Positions 17,709 to 28,622 of a DNA stretch of 29,363 nt are shown one piece after another. The DNA is from Aphanomyces cochlioides (lineage: Eukaryota; Oomycota; Saprolegniomycetes; Saprolegniales; Verrucalvaceae), in contig JAHQRK010000089.1 in NCBI GenBank assembly GCA_019828595.1, positions 1 through 29,363 of the forward strand. Direction: 5' to 3'. The notes under the pieces were generated by a model, which made no database searches, was not told where the DNA came from, and saw only the letters and a program-made list of their open reading frames with translations. Both the position numbers and the translations under genes were made by a program. The number at the start of each line of letters is the position of its first letter. Within the stretch, counting starts at the first letter, position 1.

Positions 17709-19419
17709 ATGCCGACTTTGTTCTGTCTTGTCGTCGGGGAGGGAACACCTTTCTCTGTGGACGTTGCTACAAATGCGACTGTGGCAGGTCTCAAGAAAAA
17801 GATCAAGGAAGAAAATTCAAACTCTTTGAGATGTGACGCGAAAGAATTACAGCTCTACTTGGCGTTGAAGGATAATGCGTGGTTAGAATCGACGAGTCCG
17901 CTTGTTGAACGGTTGATGGAGGGCGAGACACCCGATGAAGTACAGGAATACTTGGTCAAAGCAAACAAAATGAATCCGTTTTCTACACTTGCTAAGGCAT
18001 TGACGTCCCCCCTGGTCAAGACCAACTTCATATCTTGGTGGTCGTACCTGAACGTGTTGCAGTTCCTTCAGATCATCAGCCGAGCAAGAAGCGAAAACTC
18101 GAGGACTTTGCGAATATATTATCAGCTCCAGCTTCATTTGCGAAGCGTCAAGGACCCAATAGTTGGATTTTTCGGCTCAAAGAGTTTGATGGAGTTATTG
18201 AATGCCATCGTCTTCCAACTTCCGACAAGAGATCTCTCATTCCACTTGTGCTGCTTCATGAAACCTTTGCAAAATTTGAAAGCAATTGCAAAACTATTCA
18301 TTTTGGCAAGCCAGATTGTGATTTTTCGTCGAGTTTTGCGATGCCGTATCCGGTGTGCATGATAAAGAAGAAACACTTACAAAGGCGGCACTGAATACAC
18401 TAGGACGCTATTTGCTTTCTGATTGCCCTCGTGGTGCAAGCATGGTTGCAGCCCAAGTCGACAATTCTACTTCAGACGGATCCTTTATTTTTGACAACAG
18501 GTTATTGCTGAACTTGGAAGTCAAAGTTCAAAAAGGAGATGGAGGTGGCGACCCGACGATGCAAAATATCGCGTATTACGTCAAGCATTTGCCCATGCCG
18601 GTTGATCGTGTCTTGCCATGCTATTTGTTGGACATTTGTGGTCCGCTTCTGAGCGTATTTGGTATTGTCAACGTTACTGATGAATATGCTCTGTGCGAAC
18701 CTCTTGTGACGAGTGTTCCGTTGCTTTTCTTCGACAATGTTGGACTGATGACGACGGGAGTCCGTGTATGTGCGTCTTTGAAAGCTGCGTTGCGAGACCT
18801 GACCAGTTCCCAATATGTCGCTTCGCGTGATTTAAATCGAAGTAGATTTCCGTACCATGATTCAGCTGTGATTGGCGGCGAGAAGGTCAACATCCGGTAC
18901 TGCAAACAGTTGGAACGTTATGTGTTTTCTGCCATGGTTGTCCAATCTGGCCATGACGTTGAAGTTGTTGTCAAGTTTGCAAAGCAATATGGAAGGGAAG
19001 TCCACGAGTATTGTGCAGGTCACGAATTTGCTCCAAGATTGTTAGACTTTGAAGTCCTTCCTAGCAAGTGGATTTTCGTTGGGATGGAGAAACTTAAGCT
19101 CAAACCGATTTCGAAAGCTTTGACCGATGCAAAAGTCGATGCAACAGTCATTCGTCGGCAGGTGCTGGAGATGAAAAATCGACTGGCAGCTGCCAAGCTT
19201 GTTCATGGGGATCTTCGTGACGCCAACATCTTATGGGACTACGCCAAGGATCGTGTGGTGTTGATTGATTTCGACTGGTCTGGAAAGGACACTTGTTACC
19301 CGCCATTCATGAATCCCGACATTACGTGGCCGCCAGAGGCTCAGACTAACAAGCCTCTTCGGATTGAGCACGACGAGTGGTGGATCCATCAGTTGCTGAC
19401 AAAGTTGGACAAGAAATAA
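17709..19419 (+). pseudogene. CRN: CRN kinase effector gene, copy 3
   Basis: The header starts at 17709 (MPTLFCLVVGEGTPF; LQLYLALKDNAWLES; GETPDEVQEYL). The kinase frame 18355-19419 (354 codons) is intact, with Lys207 in VVVKF, Glu215 or Glu218 in the following helix, His284-Gly-Asp286 and Asn291 in HGDLRDAN, and Asp305-Phe-Asp307 in place of DFG. A C6 run (18007-18012) puts the header in the wrong frame for VVVPER, so the header frame ends at 18362. A T5 run (18322-18326), where the paralogue at 25661 has six, offsets the interdomain part (18035-18394) from the kinase. Whether the protein is made depends on whether these two run lengths are real. The kinase core is complete, so a kinase-only product is possible. 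Confidence 0.87.
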
Positions 19420-19680
19420 GTTCAAATTTTTATGCTGCTTCATGTTTATTTGTAGTATTCCACTGAGAGTTAAACTTCTCGCATGGCTTCGTCAACTTCA
19501 CATTTCGAGGGGATTTCAATATTACGTCGAAGATATACGAGTACTAAAGTGTGAGTTGAATGAATTTCTTCAAGGGAATTGTTTCAACGAAAATTCGCAA
19601 TGCTCTATGCGCTTAGGAGCCGCCGTAATAGTAATCACCACGACCATAGTGGCTATTTCATTCAGCTCGGTTGAGTCATC

Positions 19681-19711
19681 ATGGACATGGCCTTGGCGAA
19701 ACCATGTCCAT
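19681..19711. other. Conserved hairpin, cassette III
   Basis: Same perfect 10-bp stem as in the other cassettes, in inverted context, 260 bp after the stop of kinase copy 3. Confidence 0.7.
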
Positions 19712-19790
19712 CGAATAAAAAAAGAAATCATAAGCGTTCAATATACATGCCAAAGGTTTGACAAGACAGAAGTGCGTCAAATTGTTCTCG

Positions 19791-20563
19791 CTCCGAGCGT
19801 GAGACCTTGCCAAACACGCGAGGAAATGCGCCATCGCATCCGTACATCTTGCGCATTTCGTTGTACTATGTATGGTCAAACATGCTTTCAAATTCTTTTT
19901 CCATCAGGTTCGAATCGGCGTGAAGCATCTGAAAGCTACAGGAAACAAGTCAACTTCGAATAGATCGACACAAATATGTCGTAACCATTTTGTTCACGCA
20001 CGACTTTTTCCACACGGCGTGCCTTGTGCACTGGATGAAAGCTCGACACTTGTGGCACACCGTAGGCGCCAATTTATTGACAAACATCATTGCCGGATTC
20101 CAACGATGAGCATGCCTGGAGCTTTCATAAACAGAGCCACGGATAAATCTTCACATCGCGGTCAAAGACTTCGAGCGACGCTTTCAATGACGTGATGGGG
20201 ACCAACATGTCTTGGACGAAGTGGTGGTTGTCGTACAATTCCTTGATTGCATCTCTTTCTGTCAACTTGAGCAACGACAACTTGGGGAGAACCATCTAGC
20301 CAAACAAAAATCTCAACAAAATGTTGTTGCCAAAGGGAATGATGTCTTGAATTTCCCAAAAGATGCTCCGTGAGTGACGGTGGAAATAGTCGCGGAGAGG
20401 AATGTCTTTCGTATCCTGCTTGGAGGCAATCAACTTGGACTCGACGTGCTTGAAAAACCTAGGCTTGTGCCAATCTCCACTTGCATTCAGCTAAGAATTG
20501 AGTCGATTCACTTCAAAAGGATAGAACTCTCTACCTTGCCACTTTCAGGGTTGTCGACCACCG
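19791..20563 (-). pseudogene. DHCR24: DHCR24 (delta24-sterol reductase) fragment, copy C
   Basis: Mirror copy of copy B with the same deletions, introns and TAG in FLFGW, so the decay predates the palindrome. Near 19785-19802 the end of the fragment (ccgggaccttgcc in the mirror) is replaced by a short imperfect palindrome, ctcgctccgagcgtgag. Confidence 0.85.
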
Positions 20564-21007
20564 AATCAGCTAGGCTGAGCATTGCCGAATGCTGGTCCAT
20601 GGGAACGAGTGGCTCCACGCGAACAGTAAACGTCACATGGTAATTTGCACTTCATTCTTTTTGAAACAAAAGCACCCGAGCCGTCGTATTTACTCCAAAA
20701 TATCCATCATATTGATGCTAATTTTTGGACAATGTCGTCTTGTATTCACCACGGGTACGAGATATTTTGCCAGCCAGGGCGAGCCATACACAACGGGGAT
20801 TTCCTTCCATCGTTATTCCATCCAACAATCTACCATGACAAGCGTAATAAGCATCGATGGGTCGCCTTCTCGAGCGCGATACGAGGTTTTAAACTTGCTC
20901 AACACGTTCCTTGCGCTTGTTCAGAGCTGAATTGAAGGTCCAACAAGAAAACAATCAATGAATTATCAGCAGAAACCCAGCTATAAATGATTAGTTACAG
21001 TAGACGA
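20564..21007. other. Unexplained stretch, mirror of 13947-14392
   Basis: No recognised gene. It has the same sequence as the partner except for a homopolymer difference (ggg against ggggg near 20754) that changes the long frames, which argues against coding. Confidence 0.5.
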
Positions 21008-22085
21008 TCATATTTGGTCACAATTTGCTATGCTTTGGCGAAATATGGTCATTTTGTCCTCTAAGGAAAATCCCTCTGACCAGAAATCGTCGAAGTTATA
21101 CGATGGGTCAATATCTTGCTTCTTCAACGCCTTTGCATAGGCCAATCTTGCCTGCAAGTTTAAACACCGTTTGAAAGGACGGCCGGGAGATCTGAATTTC
21201 AGTGCTTTGCCATCCAAATGACCAAATGTTGTTTTGATGTCAAATTTGCAAGGTCTTTTGGCTCTTGAAATAGCGTTCATCAGCACTTGCTTTTGTTTGG
21301 AATTGCGCATGGCATCCACGAGACGTGTGTTTCGAATGGATTGGTCAAACAGCTTGAGATAAAAGCAGTCGTTGCGATGGTTGTAAATAAAACTGATTTG
21401 GAAATGGTCGAAAGCATATTCCAATGGTTGGAACAACAACAACCCATTTCGTTCATCATCGATATCCGATATTTGCATCATGGGGAACGCCAGATATTCG
21501 TTACTTCGTCGGAACAAATGCGCAGCTGTCACCAGTGATGCAGGAAACGAGATATCGAGTAGGATACATCGGATCCATGTCTCCTTTCGACGATGACAGT
21601 CATAATACAAGCATAAATTGGCTTTGAAGTTTGGACTCCGGTCAGACATGGTAGTAGGACAATCCGTCAGAGCGTGGGGGAGAACTAAATTGAGAAGTTC
21701 AAGGCCAACACGCAAATTCGCAGCGCTGAATGCGCCTTCTTCTGGGACCACCACCAAGATATGAAGTTGGTCTTGACCAGGGGGGGACGTCAATGCCTTA
21801 GCAAGTGTAGAAAACGGATTCATTTTGTTTGCTTCGACCAAGTATTCCTGTATTTCATCGGGTGTCTCGCCCTTCATCAACCGTTCAACAAGCGGACTCG
21901 TCGATTCTAACCATGCATTATCCTTCACCGCCAAATAAAGCTGTATCATATCTGCGTCGCAATGGATTGAATATGACTTTTCTTCCTTGATCTTGTTCTT
22001 GAGACCTGCCACAGTCGCATTTGTAGCAACGTCCACAGAGAAAGGTGATCCTTTTGCCGACGACAAGACAGAACAAAGTCAGCAT
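21008..22085 (-). pseudogene. CRN: CRN effector with HNH-like nuclease module, right-arm copy
   Basis: The most complete CRN of the window. One frame of about 352 codons (21008-22066) joins most of the header (MIQLYLAVKDNAWLES), the junction LHILVVVPEEGAF and the whole HNH-like module (VTAAHLF, DDERNGLLLF, AFDHF). Here the run at the module joint has seven G/C (21780-21786), which keeps header and module in frame. The only break is at the start: the ATG at 22085 reads MLTLFCLVVGK and then goes out of frame by one base at the altered gcaaaaggatc (other copies: gggagggaac). The header is a mosaic: VDVATNATVAGLK is of the kinase-CRN type and the rest of the HNH-CRN type. A product would need a downstream or non-ATG start, or correction of a one-base sequence error. 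Confidence 0.78.
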
Positions 22086-22654
22086 ATTTGGAAATGAACA
22101 TCAGTTGGAAACTCACTTTGAAATTTAGTAAACCTGCACAACAGAATACTGTAAAAACTTATACGAACAATATCTCCAGGTTCCTCAGACCTTTGAAACA
22201 AACAGTGAGCACGCGATTTATTAACAGTCGTCGAAGGCATCGAGGGTATATGTGCTTGTAACTTTCGAACCCGATGACAGTTTTCCATGAAAATTTTTGT
22301 GTGTTTTGAACTTTGTCAGAGGAATATAAATTCAAAAGAAACGAACTTCTTAAAGCCGATATTCTGTGAGATATGTTACAAAGAAGGGTGAAACATAGCA
22401 AAATAATGCTTTGATAAAAATGACCTTTTAAATTTGATAAATGTTTTGGTCATTGGTTTGATTTATTTTTGATAATGAACCTCTCACATCGAATATATAG
22501 AATAATCACTATACCCTCAGAAGCTTGAACCGGATAGACTACGAAACTTGATACAGTCATACCTATGTTATTAACATGTAAGCAGCTTTAACCGGATAGA
22601 TGACGAAACTTGATATCACCTTCAATCATGAACCGGTTGATCAGGCGAAATTTC
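22086..22654 (-). promoter_or_regulatory. Upstream region of the right CRN-HNH gene
   Basis: Mirror of 12297-12865. This is the intact version of the CRN upstream sequence that TE3 and TE4 split at 8138-12144. It includes the two tatcaagtttcgt-type repeats near 22553 and 22615, read in reverse. No gene seen. Confidence 0.65.
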
Positions 22655-22834
22655 TTTGAAACCACTACACCCCCTGGAGCTGCAGCGTGCGCCAGAAGCA
22701 TGAACTAAATCTCATCTTGCAACTGAACTTGCCTCCAACGAATTGACGAAGTCGAAGCAACTGTGGGAGCCTTTGGTATATGATTAAGGTGAGGATTCGA
22801 TCTTGCTCGCACAATGTTATATTGTTGTATTGTT

Positions 22835-23260
22835 ATTTACACTCTAAATTGTGACTGGGGTGAAAAATGTATCTATTTTTCCAAATCTATTTGAAATCTA
22901 TAGCCAATCAGAATCAAGTATTTGCCTTCTTGACAAAAACACACGCAAAACACACATTCAAAACATTACTTTATTGGGTGTACTTTCGTATTACACTTGA
23001 GCTCACTATACCTGAATAGTATTTCAATTTTTAGTCAAAAATATTGTGAGATTCATTCTAAATAGTGAGATGTCTGGAAATGTATCGATTTTTTAATCAA
23101 TTTCCGAATCTCGCAGCCAATCAGAATCGAATATTTAACTAATTCACGCAAAACACACCCTAACACACCCTAATACACATGCAATTACTTTGGCCAATAT
23201 TCGGTTCAACTTGGCTTCAGTATGGTCAAATCGATTTGGAAATGTATTTGATTTTTGGTC
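22835..23260 (+). repeat. Degenerate 205-bp tandem repeat, second direct-repeat copy
   Basis: Same two-to-three-unit arrangement as 175-600 (cactctaaattgtga against cattctaaatagtga, each followed by ccaatcagaatc), with small indels. Non-coding. Confidence 0.6.
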
Positions 23261-23315
23261 GAAACTACAAATTTGACTGAAATTGACAATACAAATTTCA
23301 GTGAAAAAGACAATA

Positions 23316-25022
23316 CTACTCTGGAATTTTTTATATGCAGGTTTTTGTTCAAACCTCCAAACAACCCTCAATTTTCAGGAAACGACTGTGGATTGGGTAT
23401 ATTTTAGCAAATCAAAGTGCATAGATTCCAATGGTTCTCGTTTCGCCAAAATCGGAGCAGTGGATCAGGAGAATCTGAATAGTGACCAACTCTATACTTT
23501 AATCAAGTCACCTTCACTTGTCTTTGAGATGAATATTGACAACATCCTCAACACTGAGCCTGTGCGACGCCGAGTCCTGACGAACGAGGAGCGCCGGGCT
23601 GTTATGCTACATCTGCTCTCGATCAGCCATGATGGACGGCTACCACATGGCGCTCTCACAAAGACTGCTTCGATCTTTAAGACAAGCCAAGCCACGGTAT
23701 CCCGCGTGTGGGATGCTGGAGTTGAATCATTACTCAACGGAGCGCCACACGCGATCGTCGACAGCAAGAAATCGAACTGCGGAAGGAAGCCGGTGGATCG
23801 GCAGGCCATCAAATCGAAAATCAAGACGATCCCTGTTCACAAGCGACGATCCTATCGATCTCTCGCAAAGCAAACCGGTGTTTCGCACACAACAATCCGT
23901 AAACTAGTGCGAGAAGGTACAGTGAAGATTCGCAGTAGAACTCTCAAACCATCTCTAACAAAGAGTCATGAGCTTGCTAACCTCGAGTTCTGTATGTCAA
24001 ATGTCGATAATCAACACTGGCGAATGAATTCAATGTACAATGTCGTCCACGTGGACGAAAAATGGTTCTGGATGGATGAACTCACTAAGCGAATCTACAT
24101 ATGTGATGACGTAGTTGTCGAAGACTTTGATCGCACCTGCCCCAACAAAAATGCTCGAACCAAAGTAATGTTCCTGTGTGCCCTTGCGCGCCCAAGACTC
24201 GTGAATGGGCTTTGGTTTGATGGGAAATTGGGGATCTGGCCTTTCGTTGAAGCTCTCCCTGCCAAGCGCTCTAGTCGAAATCGGCCGGCGGGAACAATTG
24301 AGACAAAATCGATCAGTGTGACACGAGAAGTCTATCGTGATTTTTGCATCAACAAAGTCCTTCCAGCCATTCGATCACGTTGGCCAGTTCCGTTTCGACA
24401 CGAGAGAATCATTGTTCAGCATGATAACGCTTGAGCGCATGGTATTTGTGATGATTACTTTGATAGAGAGTGCAAGCGAGACGGTATGTAGAATGATGTA
24501 GAACTGGTGTGACTTATGAATAGTTACTATATAGGTTGGAATATAAGCTGGTCGTTCCAGCCACCAAAGAGTCCTGACCTAAATGTGTTGGACCTCGGTT
24601 TCTTTCGTTCTATTCAAACTCTACAATATGAAATCCAGTCGGACACCATTGAAGAGCTCATATCTGCCGTTATCGACGCTTATGCAGCCGTGCCAAGACA
24701 AACAGCCGACAACATATTCGTCACATTGCAGAGTGTGATGATTCAAGTCATGGAGTGCCGTGGGGGAACAAGTTCAAGATGCGCCACTTGTACAAGGCAG
24801 GCATGAAATCATCGCCCGAGTCCTTAGATGTCGATCCACAACTGGTGCTCGATTGCCAAGACTTTCTTCTCGACGCTCAATTGACTAGCAAGATCGGCAC
24901 ACTTACAATCTCGAGCTAGTAGTTCTAATGCATTGGAACATTGCGATGTGTGTGTCTCAATCCTTCATATATTTATTTCCACAATCGAACGACAAACCTG
25001 CATATATAAAATTCCAGAGTAG
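23316..25022 (+). mobile_element. TE1 copy 2: Tc1/mariner element, 1.7 kb
   Basis: Same ends as copy 1 (CTACTCTGGAATTTT inverted repeats), flanked by TA at 23314-23315 and 25023-25024. It shares its insertion site with copy 1, so it was duplicated with its surroundings and did not transpose separately. Confidence 0.9.
23529..24919 (+). pseudogene. TE1 mariner transposase, better copy
   Basis: An open frame from the chosen start MNIDNILNTEPVRRRVL (23529) to 24434 carries the N-terminal helix-turn-helix region (TVSRVWDAGVESLL), SYRSLAKQTGVSHTTIRKLV, VHVDEKWFW (first Asp) and VQHDNA (second Asp). It stops at a TGA (24432-24434), where the family has an Arg codon after DNA. The frame then resumes, with a 51-bp GT-AG intron (24484-24534), and reads WNISWSFQPPKSPDLNVLDL (third Asp) to a stop near 24917. 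About 33 residues separate the second and third Asp. A GGGGG run near 24764 (GGG in copy 1) shifts the frame close to the end. The TGA is also in copy 1. Confidence 0.87.
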
Positions 25023-25024
25023 TA

Positions 25025-25800
25025 CAGGTTTATTAATTTTTGAAGTGAGTTTACACAAGGACACACCTCTCCTGGACGTTGCTGCTAAAGAGACTATGGG
25101 ATGTCTCAAGGACAAGATGAAGGAAGAAATTGAGTACACTGGACGTGCAATGGATCTAGCTGGATCCCTATGTTGGCGTTGAAGGGTTATGCGTGGTTGT
25201 CTGCCGAAGACCGTGATGTGGAATGACATTCCCAAAATGCTGAAGGAAACACCGTGACGGCATCGCATGTCAATGCTGAAAGAAGGAAGGAAACCAAGAA
25301 GCTTTCCAAGTTCTTTTCTGGGGCGGTGGGTGGTGAGTGCCCCTCATATTTCGACGACGACAAAATTCATGTCTTGGTGATCGTACCTGAACGTGTTGCG
25401 GTTCCTTCCGCACATTAGCCGCGCAAGAAGAGAAAAATCCAGAAGTTGGAGAATGAATTATCAGCTCCATCTTCGTGTGCGAAGGGTCGAGGAAAAACCA
25501 GTTGGATGTGTTGCCTCAAACAGTTTGATGGACAGATTGAATGCCATCGTCTTCCAACCTCCAACGAGAGATCTCTCCTTCCGCTTGTGCTTCTTCATGA
25601 AGTCTTTGCAACGTTTGAAAGCAATTGCAAAACTATTGATTTTGGCAAACCAGATTGTGATTTTTTCGTCGAGTTTTGCAATGCCATGTCCGATGGATAT
25701 GAAGTCGAAGTGCCACTTGCAGAGACGGCAGGAAACTGCTGGAAAGCTATTTGCCGTATGTCGATGCAAACTACGGGTTTATCCATCGACGAGATGTTTT
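25025..25800 (+). pseudogene. CRN: Crinkler (CRN) effector remnant, cassette IV
   Basis: Twin of 2369-3137 with fewer lesions. LLDVAAKETMGCLKDKMKEE is a header piece, and SYFDDDKIHVLVIVPER (about 25348-25398) is an intact module junction. A region shared with the kinase CRN follows, where gattttttc (six T, 25661-25666) keeps FFVEFC in frame; this is the reference for the T5 lesion of the kinase copies. The last part before the DHCR24 fragment (DGYEVEVPLAETAG) has no recognised domain. Confidence 0.78.
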
Positions 25801-26543
25801 AGATACGTCAAGCTTGACTACCATCCCGTGAAGTCTCTCGACAAAGCGTATGACGTATTGTGAAGCCGCAGCAAATGCGGAGGACAAGCATCACTTCGTC
25901 GAAGCTTTGATGTATAGCTTGAACAGCGGCGTGGTCATGACTGGTTCGATGGTCGACAAGCTTGAAAGTGGCAAGGTACGGAATTCTGTCGTTTGAAGTG
26001 AATTGACTCGTTTCCTAGCTGAACGCCATTGCAGATTCACGTCTTGGTTTTTCAAGCACGTCGAGTCCAAGTTGATTGCTTCCAAGCAGGATACGGAATA
26101 GGTTCCTCTCCGCGACTTTTTCCATCGTCATTCACGGAGCATCCTTTGGGAAATTTAGGAAGACAAGTTCTGTCGTTGAAAGCGTCACTAGTTGAACGCG
26201 AAGTAAAGACCTATCTGTTGTGGATCTGTCCCTTCAAGCTCCTTTCGGAGCCCGGTATGCTGAAGTCGTCGGAGGCAACTACGATGTTTGTCGATATTGG
26301 CACCGAACTTCATCCAATTCACACGACACGCCGTGTGGAAAAGTGGTGCGTGAACAAAATGGGTACGTTATATTTGTGTCGATCTATTTGAAGTTAACTT
26401 GTCTCCTGTAGCTTCCACATGCTCCACACCTGACGGAAGAAGAAATTGAAAGCATTTTTTGATCATTCATTGTACATCGAAATGCGCAAGATGTACGGAT
26501 GCGATGGCGCATTTCCTCGCGTGTTTGGCAAGGTCCCGGGAAT
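25801..26543 (+). pseudogene. DHCR24: DHCR24 (delta24-sterol reductase) fragment, copy D
   Basis: Twin of copy A with the same internal deletion. RYVKLDYHPVK at 25801, HHFVEALMYSLNSGVVMTGS near 25892-25950 and the short intron after GAAAGTGGCAAG are clear, followed by [12 protein letters not shown], HSRSI, LLWICPFKL, FVDIGTE and GCDGAFPRVFGKV. Frameshifts remain, so it is not functional. Confidence 0.8.
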
Positions 26544-26615
26544 AATTTGACGCACTTCTGTCTTGTCAAACCTTTGGCATGTATATTGAACGCTTATGAT
26601 TTCTTTTTTTATTCG

Positions 26616-26646
26616 ATGGACATGGTTTCGCCAAGGCCATGTCCAT
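26616..26646. other. Conserved hairpin, cassette IV
   Basis: Same 10-bp stem and 11-base loop as in cassettes I-III. Confidence 0.7.
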
Positions 26647-26908
26647 GATGACTCAACCGAGCTGAATGAAATAGCCACTATGGTCGTGGTGATTACTATT
26701 ACGGCGGCTCCTAAGCGCATAGAGCATTGCGAATTTTCGTTGAAACAATTCCCTTGAAGAAATTCATTCAACTCACACTTTAGTACTCGTATATCTTCGA
26801 CGTAATATTGAAATCCCCCTCGAAATGTGAAGTTGACGAAGCCATGCGAGAAGTTTAACTCTCAGTGGAATACTACAAATAAACATGAAGCAGCATAAAA
26901 ATTTGAAC

Positions 26909-28621
26909 TTATTTCTTGTCCAACTTTGTCAGCAACTGATGGATCCACCACTCGTCGTGCTCAATCCGAAGAGGCTTGTTAGTCTGAGCCTCTGGCGGCC
27001 ACGTAATGTCGGGATTCATGAATGGCGGGTAACAAGTGTCCTTTCCAGACCAGTCGAAATCAATCAACACCACACGATCCTTGGCGTAGTCCCATAAGAT
27101 GTTGGCGTCACGAAGATCCCCATGAACAAGCTTGGCAGCTGCCAGTCGATTTTTCATCTCCAGCACCTGCCGACGAATGACTGTTGCATCGACTTTTGCA
27201 TCGGTCAAAGCTTTCGAAATCGGTTTGAGCTTAAGTTTCTCCATCCCAACGAAAATCCACTTGCTAGGAAGGACTTCAAAGTCTAACAATCTTGGAGCAA
27301 ATTCGTGACCTGCACAATACTCGTGGACTTCCCTTCCATATTGCTTTGCAAACTTGACAACAACTTCAACGTCATGGCCAGATTGGACAACCATGGCAGA
27401 AAACACATAACGTTCCAACTGTTTGCAGTACCGGATGTTGACCTTCTCGCCGCCAATCACAGCTGAATCATGGTACGGAAATCTACTTCGATTTAAATCA
27501 CGCGAAGCGACATATTGGGAACTGGTCAGGTCTCGCAACGCAGCTTTCAAAGACGCACATACACGGACTCCCGTCGTCATCAGTCCAACATTGTCGAAGA
27601 AAAGCAACGGAACACTCGTCACAAGAGGTTCGCACAGAGCATACTCATCAGTAACGTTGACAATACCAAATACGCTCAGAAGCGGACCACAAATGTCCAA
27701 CAAATAGCATGGCAAGACACGATCAACCGGCATGGGCAAATGCTTGACGTAATACGCGATATTTTGCATCGTCGGGTCGCCACCTCCATCTCCTTTTTGA
27801 ACTTTGACTTCCAAGTTCAGCAATAACCTGTTGTCAAAAATAAAGGATCCGTCTGAAGTAGAATTGTCGACTTGGGCTGCAACCATGCTTGCACCACGAG
27901 GGCAATCAGAAAGCAAATAGCGTCCTAGTGTATTCAGTGCCGCCTTTGTAAGTGTTTCTTCTTTATCATGCACACCGGATACGGCATCGCAAAACTCGAC
28001 GAAAAATCACAATCTGGCTTGCCAAAATGAATAGTTTTGCAATTGCTTTCAAATTTTGCAAAGGTTTCATGAAGCAGCACAAGTGGAATGAGAGATCTCT
28101 TGTCGGAAGTTGGAAGACGATGGCATTCAATAACTCCATCAAACTCTTTGAGCCGAAAAATCCAACTATTGGGTCCTTGACGCTTCGCAAATGAAGCTGG
28201 AGCTGATAATATATTCGCAAAGTCCTCGAGTTTTCGCTTCTTGCTCGGCTGATGATCTGAAGGAACTGCAACACGTTCAGGTACGACCACCAAGATATGA
28301 AGTTGGTCTTGACCAGGGGGGGGGACGTCAATGCCTTAGCAAGTGTAGAAAACGGATTCATTTTGTTTGCTTTGACCAAGTATTCCTGTATTTCATCGGT
28401 GTCTCGCCCTCCATCAACCGTTCAACAAGCGGACTCGTCGATTCTAACCACACTTTATCCTTCACCGCCAAATAAAGCTGTATCATATCGGCGTCGCAAT
28501 GGATTGTGTGTGACTTTTTTTCCTTGATCTTGTCCTTGAGATCGCCCACAGTCTCATTAGCAGCAATGTGCACAGGGAAAGGTGTTCTCTCGCCGACGAC
28601 AAGACAGAACAAAGTCAGCAT
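26909..28621 (-). pseudogene. CRN: CRN kinase effector gene, copy 4
   Basis: The header starts MLTLFCLVVGERTPF at 28621. The kinase frame 26909-27973 (354 codons) is intact with VVVKF, HGDLRDANIL and IDFDW. Breaks are one missing G in the run near 28399 (GETP then shifted, as in copy 1), a nine-base G/C run at the module joint (28316-28324), and the A5 run 28002-28006. The ATG is directly preceded by the MITE, as in copy 1. Unlike copy 1, it has no extra A in the MEKL region, so its kinase domain reads through. Confidence 0.87.
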
Positions 28622-28622
28622 A

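Larger units (their letters stand above)
17654..22790 (-). repeat. Right arm of giant inverted repeat (5.1 kb)
   Basis: Mirror of 12161-17297. It carries CRN kinase copy 3 (+), a DHCR24 fragment (-) and CRN-HNH (-). Compared with the left arm it lacks the 6-bp kinase insertion, has a 10-11-base replacement near 19785-19802, and has a CRN header patch of kinase-CRN type. Its outer 136 bp are also the start of the 22.65-kb direct repeat. Confidence 0.95.

Noticed and set aside
19442..19963. 173-codon frame downstream of kinase copy 3
   Set aside because: It runs through the hairpin and antisense to the DHCR24 fragment, and the other cassettes break the frame at the same place. It is a shadow frame.
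20645..20935. 96-codon frame between CRN-HNH and DHCR24 (and its mirror at 14024-14311)
   Set aside because: The frame differs between arms because of a homopolymer difference, and no domain is recognised.
12161..22790. Palindrome as a pure assembly or fold-back read artefact
   Set aside because: Arms differ by a 6-bp insertion, a header mosaic and a replacement, and the spacer is unique. An artefact is less likely but not excluded without reads.
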